A stretch of DNA of 64,000 nt. Source: Actinostola sp. cb2023. Its lineage: Eukaryota > Cnidaria > Anthozoa > Actiniaria > Actinostolidae. Positions within the stretch are counted from its first letter, which is position 1; each line of letters starts with the position of its first letter. Position numbers and translations under genes: made by a program. Location of the stretch: the NCBI GenBank assembly GCA_033675265.1, contig JAUJYZ010000280.1, positions 35,001-99,000 on the forward strand. The letters run 5' to 3'. Below, piece after piece: positions 46,421 to 58,085 of this stretch. A model generated the notes under the pieces. That model was not told where the DNA came from, did not search any database, and saw only the letters and a program-made list of their open reading frames with translations.

Positions 46421-46455
<35 letters not shown>

Positions 46456-46828
46456 GACACCATACTACCATCCAATAACATGGACATTCGATCTCTATCA
46501 ACATCAAGAACCAGCATACATACATTAAAGGTCAGGTCAACAGTTTTGCGCACATAGTATTACATATACATAAACAACTTAGAAGAAATGGCAGTACATC
46601 ATAATGCGTATCACATGCAATGAATGTAAGCATGCATTATTTTGTATGTCAAATATGTTAATACAATATATGTTTATGGTGTCGAGTTTTGCCAGGTCAT
46701 AGACCCATCATCAGGGGCTGCAGACCATGACAAATGTGAAGTGACAGATGGCAAAACAAACGCATGACATGGTGATGAGTTCAGGTCGGGACCTTGTCCC
46801 TCTCCCTCAAATCACAAGCACAAAATAT

Positions 46829-48028
46829 TTATTCTGTTTTAAGCCGTTTGTAAATTGTTCTCGCCATTTCTTCCGATCCTGCAAACACTACCAAATGAAC
46901 TACACAATTGCCTTCAACATCAGCCATTGAAAGCAATACAACCCTGACTTCATGCTCTAAGTTTATGCTTTCAATTCTCCTCAGGAGTGTGTCAGAACAA
47001 CCCTTAAAATCTTCATCAACAAGATATAAGGAGGTGTTATAACCAAGCGCAGCCATGTTAGGCGCTAGCATCAGTTGTGGGGTAGTGCCATTAATTCTAG
47101 GGTTAACATCTATAACATAATTTCCATCCTTATTCGAAAGGATATCAATCCCTACAACACCAAAGTAACCTTGTTTGTGTAAGTACTCTTTTATAGGAAC
47201 TATAGTTTTGTAAAGGAGAGCCTTTAACTTAGACTGCTCAGCCCAGTCCACCACTCCTCCACCCCAAATCAAACCCTCACCAATGATCTGCGTCGTAACT
47301 CCAATCCAATGAATTTCACCAGACTTAAAAAGATAAAACTGCAAGCAGTAATTGCCAGTGATGTCTTCTATGACTTCAGTTATGACCGGTGCCTTGGCAG
47401 TCTTGAGATTATTTTCCATCTCTTTCAAGACGGCCTTCATTTCATTATGGGTATCGACCATAAAGGTGCCTTTTGTTCCCTTACCGTGTGCAGCCTTGAC
47501 CATGCAGGGGAGGGTGTAATTGTCCATAGACATAAGCTTAGGCGACATCGTACCCATACAAGGAATACACCTCTTTGACAGCACCCAGTAATGCACATAA
47601 GGATCGACGGCGTGTTTACTAGCAGGGATTTTCTGATGCGGGAATGACACAACAATCGGACCTTCTTCATTCTCCACGTCGGCAGTGGGTTTTATTATAG
47701 GCTCTATGTACCCAGGCACCCACTGTTTCCAATGATCCTTAAGGGCCTGGCTGGGGTACCCATTTAGAAGTAAGGGAACTTGATTACCAGCCACAGGACA
47801 CGCCCTTTGTGGTAGCAAGTATTCATTGTAGAATAAAGATGGTGGAGGAAAGTCGTAAATAAGAAATTTCTCATCGTTGACAAAGGTTAAGTTTTTGTTG
47901 GAACTTGATGGAAACTCCAACAGAATAGAAGCTCCATGGGGAAGGTCTTGAATGACTAAACTTGTCAGTGTTAACATGGTTTCCGGTAGCTGGTCCGTGA
48001 TTGGTTCAGAGCTTTCAATGAATGCCAT
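46829..48028 (-). CDS. Solo ATP-grasp domain protein, 399 aa, function unknown
   Basis: An intact single-exon ORF with ATP-grasp features: a central lysine block PCMVKAAHGKGTKGTF (about residue 178), EVIEDITGNYCLQFYLF for the next strands, GVVGIDIL, and NYVIDVNPRINGTTPQLML, where Asp/Asn should bind magnesium (about 305-320). ATP-grasp enzymes join an acid to an amine or thiol with ATP; the substrate is not predictable here. The N terminus (1-130) is unlike biotin carboxylase or D-Ala ligase that I know. An acceptor-like CAATTTTATAG lies 17 nt upstream of the ATG, so a 5' untranslated exon is likely; a strong donor CTG|GTAAGTTG on minus at about 51213 is a candidate. The stop TAA lies inside AATAAA (46833-46828). 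Whether this is an animal-wide or acquired gene cannot be told by eye. Confidence 0.85.
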   Translation of the reverse strand: MAFIESSEPITDQLPETMLTLTSLVIQDLPHGASILLEFPSSSNKNLTFVNDEKFLIYDFPPPSLFYNEYLLPQRACPVAGNQVPLLLNGYPSQALKDHWKQWVPGYIEPIIKPTADVENEEGPIVVSFPHQKIPASKHAVDPYVHYWVLSKRCIPCMGTMSPKLMSMDNYTLPCMVKAAHGKGTKGTFMVDTHNEMKAVLKEMENNLKTAKAPVITEVIEDITGNYCLQFYLFKSGEIHWIGVTTQIIGEGLIWGGGVVDWAEQSKLKALLYKTIVPIKEYLHKQGYFGVVGIDILSNKDGNYVIDVNPRINGTTPQLMLAPNMAALGYNTSLYLVDEDFKGCSDTLLRRIESINLEHEVRVVLLSMADVEGNCVVHLVVFAGSEEMARTIYKRLKTE

Positions 48029-48138
48029 CCCTTGGCAATTTGGAGCTATAAAATTGAAAAAGAGTTTGTTAGTTTATTATATACAAAGCCAAATATAGGA
48101 ATTAATCATATTTGTGATAAAGATACCTAGTGGAGTCC

Positions 48139-48442
48139 CATCCTCGGGAACCCAGGGGTACATGTATATTCTGTCGCTCGTTACTCGCTCCCAGAGAAAT
48201 ACCCCTGGGAACTAAGTCTGTTGGAACTTAATGTTCTGGTAGTCAAAATTCAAAATGGCGGCTGTCCTATTTTCAAACCAGAATATACTCAGATACTGAT
48301 TGGTCGACCTTCCTTAAGGTCGACCAATCAGAAACGAGAGTAATTTTGACTTCCGGAACAAGTTCCAACAGACTTTGTTCCCAGGGGTATTTCTCTAGGA
48401 GCGACCAATGAGCGACAGAACCTGGGTTTCCATGCGAGGATG
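48139..48442. mobile_element. CATCCTCGGGAACCC MITE, copy 2
   Basis: 304 bp with CATCCTCGGGAACCCAGGGG at the left and a worn reverse complement at the right. Flanks GTGGAGTCC and GTGGACGTCC look like a 9-bp duplication with one indel. The inside matches 16502-16786 (CAAAATGGCGGC, GATTGGTCGACCTTCC). Confidence 0.78.
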
Positions 48443-48680
48443 GTGGACGTCCAAGTTTTGTAAATGACAGATGTTTAATATTGTACAATGCATGCATGTA
48501 GCTTGCAGAATTGTTCTTCCATATATGGATATATATAGTATCGAAGCCACAAAAATCTGAGACTGCATTTTTGCATGAATAATTAATTTCTAATTATTTG
48601 TTTTCATTTGCAAACAGGTGTATAGTGTTTGAAATCATCATTCACATCGTCACCTTTCATTTTACTCGCTGAGGTTTAAT

Positions 48681-49050
48681 GGGCTTGTAACACCCGCCAC
48701 GTGACTTTTTAAATTTTCACCGCAGACAAACGAAAATACCATAACTGGAAAGAGCATACTAAAGTTAGTAAAAGTGGAAAGTTGGAAGGGAAATACGTAA
48801 ATAGGGCAATCGTTACAGGCATTCAAACTTTGCCTTTTTTGTATGGAAATGTATGTTGGAAGGCAACCGAAAACTCATACAAATCCTTGTCAAAGTGGGA
48901 AACTTTGAAAACCGTTAACTTTTTTCTTATTTGCTTGATTCTTTTCAAATTTTCAAATTTTACTAATTTTAGTATGCTCTTTCAAGTTATGTTATTTTCG
49001 TTTGTCTTCGGTGAAAATTTAAAAAGTTACGTGGCGGGTGTTACAAGCCC
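48681..49050. mobile_element. GGGCTTGTAACACCCGCC MITE
   Basis: GGGCTTGTAACACCCGCCAC / GTGACTTTTTAAATTTTCACCG mirrors the right end; arms continue through AGACAAACGAAAAT and ACTGGAAAGAGCATACTAAA. About 370 bp. Confidence 0.8.
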
Positions 49051-49118
49051 ATTCTTCATTCTGGAAGCATATCATGGCACCGGTTATTGGTGGTAACTAT
49101 AATGACCAAGCTATATAT

Positions 49119-50134
49119 ATATACCTATTTCAAAAAAGGTTGTCGACTGCTAGGACAGACATATCAGTCCATAGACAATAATTATTGGTTATTGGTCATT
49201 CCAAGACTGAACTGCATTAATTATGGAAATAGCTTGATATGGTAACAGCTTGAATGGCATATTGTATACCGGAAATATTTCATAACATTGACCGAATGCA
49301 ATAATGGCGGAATCAGTAAATTTCATTTATTGTGTAGTTATAGTGATATATGATACAGCCATCGTTTCAAAGAGTATAATAACAAAAACAAACCTACTGT
49401 TAAAATTTTAGAGCGATTCTACAAAAACGTAAAAAGTTATAGCGAATTGAAATCACAAAGACCTTCCCACTCTCGTCAAAATTGCAGTCTTCAGCAATCT
49501 ACAAATGTTCTATAATGTAATACTCAAAATCCTTTACTTTTCCTTGCCTTTTTATACGATGTTGACAGCCGAGCAGGAATCGGTTTGTCAGGTCAACAGC
49601 TACGCTCGGTCTCCCCGTAGTATCTTTTATTGTTCTCGGTTCCAGGGACAACGGTCAAAATGTGATCGGATTCGCCTTAATTGGTAAGCATTATTTTTGA
49701 AAGTAGTTTCGAATTCGCTGGCGATTTATTTCCCAACTAATCTGAAATTTGCTCTTCCATGGATACGAGATAGAAGAATAGGTATCTGATTATATGTTGT
49801 GAGAGTTTGCAGCCGATACGTTGAGTATTTATAGCAAAAAAGTCGTATTTCCCCGAGCTGTTTGGGCATTTTGAATCGATAATCGAAGTGCAGTGTCCAC
49901 CCTTTTCATTTTTCTTTACTGGTCCGAGAAAAAAAAAAATTTCAGGAGAAAAAACACCAGGCAGGTTAAGTTAACAGACAATAAAGGTGTATATAGGGGG
50001 AAAAAATACTTTATTTCCAATTTTATTTTTTTACTGAATTTTATGCTTGGGGCTCCCTGTGATGAGATTTGAAATTACGTGATAAACTCTCATTAGACTG
50101 ACATCCTCGACAACCTTTATTGAAATAGGTGTAT
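49119..50134. mobile_element. ATACACCTATTTC-ended element, 1 kb
   Basis: ATATACCTATTTCAAAAAAG / GTTGTCG on the left and CGACAACCTTTATTGAAATA / GGTGTAT on the right define it. It is longer than the 632 and 8941 copies and unlike them inside, so they may share only the mobilising transposase. Confidence 0.65.
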
Positions 50135-51507
50135 ATTGAGGTGCACAATAAATGTGAAGTGAAGCGAAGTATTAAGCTTATCTATTATGTGTATCATTTA
50201 TGCACTCAGTTGCAAACACCTGACATAAGCTTACCTGCACGCGAATATTTGAACATAAGTCTTACATAAATTAAACAAACCATTCGAACAGAATCGCTCA
50301 AGTAGTATATACATTAATGATGTCTTGGCTAAATATACTATATCGACAATCGGAATGAATGACTACAAAACTTAAAAGGAGTTTTAAATTGGACTTTTCA
50401 GCTGATTATAGTCAGCTTTAGCTCCATCTATCACTCTATTATATAGCTATATATAGAGCTCGCTACTAATTAAGTTATATATAATAAGTTATACGCGATC
50501 TCTTCGATCGAAAATCGAGTTCAGACATAAGCAAGTTTCGATCAAGACTGACAAGAGACCATTTTATGGTCCACAGTGTTCAGTGCGTGACTCACAAACA
50601 ACAATATGCTGTCAAGTCGAGGATTGCGTTGATAATTATTTATAAATAAGCAGACCTTCCGTACATTGTAAGCTTATACTAAAAATGGCGATCGATAGGT
50701 CACAATCAATACAATTTTATTAGGTTGTTATGACATCCGTCGATCCTACATACTTCATGCAAGGCTAAGAAGTACGTCTAGATGGTAAATGGGTTATATA
50801 TAAGCTTAGATACAGATAGAAATATAATATAGAGCAGAATATGAATCAATAAATCAGCGTATTGTTGTGCACGTGGCGGGACCGACATTTAACTTACACA
50901 TTTCTCCCATGAGACACGAGGAAACATTCAAAAATCCTCTTCTAATTTGAGTAAATTTGCTGCTGCTAAACCTTCGCAGTTACATCGCCTTCGATAGAAG
51001 AATATATAACGGCGATTTCCACTGGGTCGGACTGACTGACTGATAATTTATATAGGGCCATGCATGGTATAATTTTGTCTATATGGACTATGGCCACCGG
51101 TCTCGTATCACCATATTTTACACGTTTGTACGAAAAATAAAACGAATATATATAAGCTTATATTCTATGACAATGAAAGTCATTTTAAAAACAGCTTTCT
51201 TGTTCAACTTACCAGTCTTTTCGTCGCTAGTATATCGAGTTCGATCAGAGCACATGCAACGCACATGTACGCACGTACAGCTATTTCAGCGGCTGTTCAC
51301 TGAATGGCCAATATTTAAGTGCCACTTTTCAGCTGAATAAACGATGCATTTTAATATGCTAGCTTTTACATTGTTTGTAATGTGTTAAAAACTGAAGATT
51401 TTTCTAATAAATTGAGATTCCCACAACCATCAGAATTACAACTTTGAAGAAGAATCATTTTGAAAACCAGAAAAAGGACAAAAAACAAAAAATAATATTT
51501 TGAAGTA

Positions 51508-51905
51508 GAGTGCAATGTAGAAAAGCGTGAAAACTAACTAAATCTAAATAGTACTGATTTGTTTAAAAATCCTTTGTTTTCTATTGTTTAATTACCACTA
51601 TTTTGACAAAATGATTATCATAGCTGGAAAGATCTCGTTGATATTAGTAAAAATGTGAAGTTTGGAAAAGATCGCTTCACAAATTGCGAAGATATGAATT
51701 TTCAAAAATCGAACTTTTATATGAAAACCTTTGGAAATTTACCAACAAAGGTTTTCATACAATATTTCGATTTTTGAAAATTCATATCTTCGCAATTTGT
51801 GAAGCGATCTTTTCCAAACTTCACATTTTTACTCATTTCAACGAGCTCTTTCCAGCTATGTCTCCTAAAAGTTTTGAAATTACGTGATAAACCCTCATTG
51901 CACTC
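51508..51905. mobile_element. GAGTGCAATG-ended palindromic element
   Basis: The ends GAGTGCAATG are inverted. The centre is a strong palindrome: AAGTTTGGAAAAGATCGCTT / CACAAATTGCGAAGATATGA mirrored to 51830. The right part GTTTTGAAATTACGTGATAA / ACCCTCATTGC also occurs at 14-55 and 50060-50098, so ends of this family lie at three places. Confidence 0.75.
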
Positions 51906-52363
51906 TATAATACGTAAGCTTAATTAAAAATATATTTTAATGAATAATGAATCTGAAAGAGGCCTCGATATTATAAATAAGCTTATTAACTTATATATCG
52001 GCCCACGAATCAAAACATAAATGCTATCAAACACTGAAGGAAACTATTTTTCCCCTATAATTTAATTCTCTTGCTTTTTAACAAGTTTGAGAGAAATTAA
52101 TGTAAATGGCGAATAAATTTACATGATGCTATGTCACTGTTCAATATCGCTATGTAAATTTAGCCCGCATAACGCTGGCGACGTCACGTCGTACAAGAAA
52201 TTCGACGCGCGTACATGCACTTAAATTCCCGCTTTTAGATGAATTCTTTTTCCACATTTAAAGTGTCATATTGTGTGGCTAAAAAGATGTTTATCAAGAA
52301 CCGATGCAATTTGTAAGCTTACTACGTTATTGTTTACATCAGCTGCAGTACATTATCAATCTA

Positions 52364-52508
52364 GAGTGATTCCAATAAACCTGGGCATTACTAACTACAC
52401 CAATACACACTATTAGACACTCACCGGCTCTTTTGTTTTCTTTTGTTTCTTTGCATCTAATAAACACTGACAGCTAATTAGTAGTGCCCAGGTTTATTGG
52501 AATCACTC
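52364..52508. mobile_element. TA-flanked MITE, GAGTGATTCCAATAAACC ends
   Basis: 145 bp; GAGTGATTCCAATAAACCTG / GGCA and its mirror, with TA on both sides (52362-52363, 52509-52510). Fits a mariner-type MITE. Confidence 0.82.
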
Positions 52509-52654
52509 TAATCTAATTTTCTGTAAATACTACAGTCCGTCTTAACAAACAATTAATATAACGATATATGAGATTATTGATTTTCTCAAGTTGCGCTTTT
52601 CAATCAAAACATTTAAAAATATGATAACGGATCATCTGTCGTGTATATTGTAAA

Positions 52655-52814
52655 CACTCATTTCGATAAAGTTAGTCACCCGAAAAGCTTCGAAGGTGAG
52701 TCCAAGAAGGACCATGTGATATGGGTACATAGTTTTAACCAACCCAGGACTGATCCTCATCGGTTTCACCTTCGAAGCTTTACGGGTGACTATAAACTTT
52801 ATCGAAATGAGTGT
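52655..52814. mobile_element. CACTCATTTCGATAAAGTT MITE
   Basis: CACTCATTTCGATAAAGTTA / GTCACCCG and AAGCTTCGAAGGTGA mirrored at the right end; about 160 bp with a short loop. Confidence 0.78.
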
Positions 52815-54260
52815 ATAATAAAGCCCCTGTATATATAACCGTATACGGCGCAGTTTTCTTTGAAAAGCTTTAGAAAGAAAGGAATTAATAACTTCTATTA
52901 TTATGACTTCTATTATTATTATTTTTATTGTGCCTCCATCACAAAGGAGGGGCCATGTTAATATATTTTATAGAAATATAATCATTTTACAGAAATAACT
53001 TGAATTCTTCGATCAAAGTAGAACAGGACAAAGGCGAAAATTAAAGTAGCGGCCGGTTGAAAAACGCGATCACAGCCCCAAGGATTATTTTGATTCGGTA
53101 TCATTATTATTTTATTTTTATTTATTTTTTTTAATACATTTTATTATTCAATACTTATATTACAATACATTACAATACATTACGATACAAAAGGCTTACT
53201 TATTTACTAATACTTTCTGTAGTTTTTCGTATTTTCTTATACATGTGTATGCATCTTACAGTTTTTTTTGGCTATTTCATATTCTATTCTTTCATACTCT
53301 ATTAATTTCGTTTGAAATCCAACGACATTTGGGATTTTTCCTCTAGTTCTAAAATTATACAAGATATATTTAAATAACAAAAATAGAAATTCCTCCATAA
53401 TATTATTATTTCCTCCTATTATTACGCTTCTTAGATTTAGGTCTGGTAGTTTTATATTTGCTTTTTTGAGCCAGTTTTTTATCGCAAGAAAAAACTTTTT
53501 TGCATAAGTGCATTCTACAAAGAAGTGTTCCATTGTTTCTACTGAAGAATGACAAAAAGAGCAGTTTGGTGATTCTAACAGTTTAAATTTGTAGAGGTCT
53601 TTATTTAGGAAGAGACAATTATTTAAAATGTTATACTGAAATGCCCGTAGCCTGATGTCATTCAGGTAATGTTATACACACTTTGATAAACGACTGACCA
53701 CTCAATGTCCGGGATAATTAATTTGTTTGATATGTACTTTTGCGCAGTTGGGTTTCTGAATTTGTTTTTAATTAATTTCCCATATACCATCTTAGTTTTC
53801 ACTTTGGAAAAAGGTATATATTTATTGTCTATGACTATACCTTTGATATTCACTTTTGAACAAGGTAAGGGCGGTGTACTCTTGAGTTTTAATCTCCAAG
53901 AATCTGGTATTGCAGCAATTATACTTCGCCACACAAAATAATCTGAATCACACCATTTTCCATTAGCTCTTACAGAGTCCCACTGTAACCCATCCTTATT
54001 GTGCCAAACATCGCTTATAACCATTATCCCTTTCTTAACATACTTTCTTACATTAAAATGGTCTAAATCTAAATTGACAAATTTATCAGATTGGTTGACG
54101 AAGAATTTCCTCAACGTTTTCAATCTTAGAGTCACTAAATATGCTCCAACTATTAAGAATCTCTTTATAGAATTCTGGAAATTTTTCAGCTTTAATCCCA
54201 GATAGGACAAAATTTTCACCTAGGATTTCTAATCCACCTATCGGCTCGAAGATTTTTTGT

Positions 54261-55611
54261 ATGGCACGTGATATGGGTCAAAAATCGAAAGTGTTAAATT
54301 CAATAAATTGTTGTATTTTTCACAATGTCTGTTTTTTACAATCACCTCAATTCGCCAATTTACGTTTGCTGCAAACCGCAAATTCTGCGAAACGTAAATT
54401 TATTGATTCAAATTCTTCGAATTTCAAATTCTTCGAATTATCGTACAGGCGTTCCTTGTTTATTCCCTAGGCCCTCTCGTCCGATCTCCAATCCCACAAT
54501 ACCTTGCACAATCCTGCTGCAGATCATAATTATTCCATTTCTGTAGCATCGGCCAATGTGAAATTGAATAATTTCTAGCAGCTTTGACATGGAGAATATT
54601 TTTACGCGAATGTGCCGAAAGGCTTTTATCTGCAGCAGAGGGGCTCATCCTCTCACCCGGCAACACTGTGTCTCTACGTGCGAACGGCATAAGTTCACAA
54701 TCTCAGCCCGCTCAGATGCCACAGCATGGTTCAGCCCGTTCAGCCCGTTCAGCCTCAGGATCTTCGAGTTTGAGTGCTACTACAGTGCCGCTAGTTGCAG
54801 GTTCATCGTCTGCACCATCGAACTCGGCAATCACACTATCCCGTAGCCAAACTGCCATTACCGAACACAGGCGTTTGTTCAGTGACTTTCGTCCAGCTGT
54901 AGCTTCAAGACGTGGTGCACTCACTTCGAGCGGTTCGAGGGCTTCTCGTGGTCGACGCGGACAACCGCCATACTACGTTCGAACTACGTTCACCAAGGCG
55001 TTCGTTTGCCTGTCCAGGACGGACCAGGTCAACCCGCCTCCTGCGACCGAGAGGATTTCTCTGAGTTTGGCCGGCCTTGGCGAGAAAAAAATAGTCAGAC
55101 GGCTCTGCACACCACGTGCATGACAAAATTTGTGAAGCTTTTCCCTCCATCGTAGACGCCGGTGGCCATGAAATTTTAAGGGAATAGTAAGACACTTATT
55201 GAGGTTCCGCAGTGTTCATCCAGAGGCTACTCTGTGGAGTTCCTGAAGAATACTTTACGTTCGCACGTATTAAAAGGCACAGTGTTGCCGGGTGAGAGGG
55301 TGAGCCCCTCTGCTGCAGATAAAAGCCTTTCGGCACATTCAGGATTGTGCAAGGTATTGTGGGATTGGAGATCGGACGAGAGGGCCTAGGAAATAGACAA
55401 GGAACGCCTGTACGATAATTCGAAGAATTCGAAATTCGAAGAATTCGAAATTCGAAGAATTTGAATCAATAAATTTACGTTTCGCAGAATTTGCGATTTG
55501 CAGCAAACGTAAATTGGCGAATTGAGGTGATTGTAAAAAACAGACATTGTGAAAAATACAACAATTTATTGAATTTAACACTTTCAAATTTTGACCCATA
55601 TCACGCGCCAT
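54261..55611. mobile_element. 1.35-kb long inverted-repeat element inside LINE ORF2
   Basis: Arms of about 250 bp begin ATGGCACGTGATATGGGTCA on the left and mirror at 55611. A second arm block (TGTGCCGAAAGGCTTTTATC through CTACGTGCGAACG, left 54611-54687; right 55257-55333) continues after 97 bp present only on the left. The middle (54690-55250) is CG-richer. The left arm has apparent LINE reading frame only by chance. No clear target duplication was found. Confidence 0.82.
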
Positions 55612-57910
55612 ACATGTCAAATTTCTTGTTTTCCATATGGACAGAATAGACTTAATTTTTTCTAATAGTCTATCAAAATTGTTATTACGCATAAGGGTCT
55701 TATTATGTGAAAAATAAATTCCAAGAATTTTAACTCCGGCAGCATGAAAATCGATTTTTTTAGTAATTTTTGCTTCACTTAAGTCTTTACTTTTGGCTCC
55801 AATCCATCCAACTTCGGACTTGTCAAGGTTAAGCTGGGAGGAAGAGTAGGATTTAAAAAGCTCTAGACATTCTAAAACTTTTTCTAGGGAAATTATATCC
55901 TTTAAACAGAATGTAGCGTCGTCCGCAAAGAGGACCAGTTTAATTTGTTCCGCTCCTTCATCAATCTGTAGTCCTTTTATTTCTTTATTGTTACGGATTA
56001 ATTGTGCCATTATTTCAATAGTCAAAATAAACAAAAAAGGAGAAATTGGGTCCCCTTGTTTTGTCCCCAGTTTTAGTTCAAAAAAGTCAGAAGCTATTCC
56101 ATTGTTAAGAATACAGCTTTTAGATTTCGTGAGTAGTGTTGTTATCCAACCAATAAAGTCATCACCGAAACCAAAATGCCGAAGAACAGCCAAAATGAAG
56201 TTATGCTCAATTGAATCAAACGCCTTTTGAAAGTCTGCTGCAAAGAGAATATTTGATCGATCAGCACTACTTTCTGAATAGTCGAATAGATCTGCTATAA
56301 ACCTTAAAGGGTCGTCTATGTTTCGTCCTTTCACAAAAGCTGCTTGGTTGGGATGTATAAGTTTAGGCAACAAGTTAACGATTCGATTACAAACTTAAGG
56401 GCCTTACTACAAATCTTAGCATCTACATTTATCAGGCTAATTGGGCGCCAGTTTTCAATAAATCGAATATCTTTTTCGGGCTTTTCCAATAATGTAACAC
56501 AAACTTGATTTTGAGTAGTTGATAAAGATCCCGTTTCAAAACTATAATTTAAGCAATCGACCATCATTTGTCCTAGCTCATTCCAGAAAGTTACATAAAA
56601 TTCTTTACTTAGTCCATCCATTCCAGGAGTTTTATTATTACCCATCTCTTTTAAACTATCGTAACATTCTTTATTTGTTAGAAGGCCTTCACATTGAAGC
56701 TTCTCTTGCTCGCTCAATTTTGGTGTATTCAAATCCTTTAAGAAAAGTAGGCATTGTTTCTCCGATACCTCATTCTTTGGAGAATAAAGATTGCGATAAA
56801 AGTTTTCTAGTTTTATTAGAATATCAGAAGGATTTGTAATTTCCTTTTCTTCCTCTAAAATGCTTCGTACATGCGTCTTTGACTTTCGTCTTTTCTCTAA
56901 GGTCAAAACTAAATATTTACTACTCCTTTCGCCCTGTTCAAACCATGTTACCTTGGACCTCATAATTATTCCACTTGTAATGTAGTCACTAAGTCTGTTT
57001 AATTCTTGTTTAAGAGTTTCGTATTCCTTTAGTAATGTATCATTGGATTGCCAATCTTTTATTTGTTCTATGTTTTTTATCTTATTTTCCATTTCCTGAT
57101 AGCTATTGCGGTTTCTTCTGGCTTTTGCTTTTGCAAAGGATAACGATTCTAATTTCATATTTCATGAGTTCCCATTGTAGTTGCTAATTATTCTACTCTC
57201 CTTTAACTCATTTTTCGTCTTTTCTATTAACTTTTGGATCATTTGAACATACTCTTTATCTTGAAGTAGAGAATTATTTATTTTCCAAAAGGACGGCCCA
57301 CGAGAGTTTTTCGGTAATGATTTTATACTAAGGGATAGTGCCGAGTGGTTTGTAGCTGGCGCTGGGATAATGTCTGTATCATTAACCAATGGTTGCATTG
57401 TGTCTGATATATAAAGGAAATCTAACCGACGATGTAACATTTCGTTAGGATTAGACGCTCTTCCTTGGCCATACCCCCTCCAGGTAAAACGTTTTACATC
57501 AGGGTTTCTTATACGCCAAATATCACATAGATCGAATTCTTGTAAAATTATTTGTAATTGCTCCACTGATCCGATTTTCAATTTTGGGTTTCCTCCAAAT
57601 GTTTCCATATCTAGATTTCGTACAAAATTGAAATCTCCTCCCCATATTATTGAAGTATCTGTTGGCATATCAATGTCTTCCATTTTTTGGAGAATATACT
57701 CTTTAGAAATGTTATTTGGTTATTTTCTTCATTTGGGAAATAAGAATTTATCAAAAGGCAGTTGTCCCTTGTATTTGACACAACAGCATTATTAATCTCC
57801 CATCGTTGTCTATTATTTGCGAGTTTATCTTATACTCTAATTTTTCTCCTAGAAGGATGGCTACTCCTCGACTATGTGCAGTGCCATGTGAAAAAATAAT
57901 TTCCCCCCTA

Positions 57911-58046
57911 TTAGGGACCGGTCATTAAATATTGGGAGGGGGGGGCTGGAGGAGAAAGTCATTTTTTAGGTTTTTGTTTCCGGACCCCCCTCTTAAATGC
58001 AAAAAAAAACTGAAAACCCCCCTTTGAAATTGGTAAAAATTTCAAG

Positions 58047-58085
<39 letters not shown>

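Larger units (their letters stand above)
44968..46453. mobile_element. Outer element with poly(C)/poly(G) ends, host of two nested insertions
   Basis: The left part (from the C/G run at 44970, AGGGTACTTGACCC, CCTGACCCTATTTAGGACAA) and the right part (ACCCTGTTTAGGTCAAAGG, ACCATATTTAGGACAGACTC, ending in C tract 46422-46453) share the same motifs and are split by the 45105-46144 element. The old repeat contains no gene. Confidence 0.6.
48029..53099. other. Region upstream of the ATP-grasp gene, mostly mobile-element DNA
   Basis: No further coding exon was recognised. It may hold an untranslated first exon of the ATP-grasp gene ending at a minus-strand donor near 51213. Otherwise it contains the listed MITEs and AT-rich sequence. 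The stretch 50140-51500 has no inverted repeat I could find. Confidence 0.6.

Noticed and set aside
46322..46557. Poly-Gly and poly-Pro ORFs
   Set aside because: They read through the C homopolymer at 46422-46453.
54584..55123. 179-aa Ser/Arg-rich plus-strand ORF
   Set aside because: It starts in one arm and covers the core of an inverted-repeat insertion; composition is that of CG-rich non-coding DNA and no domain is visible.
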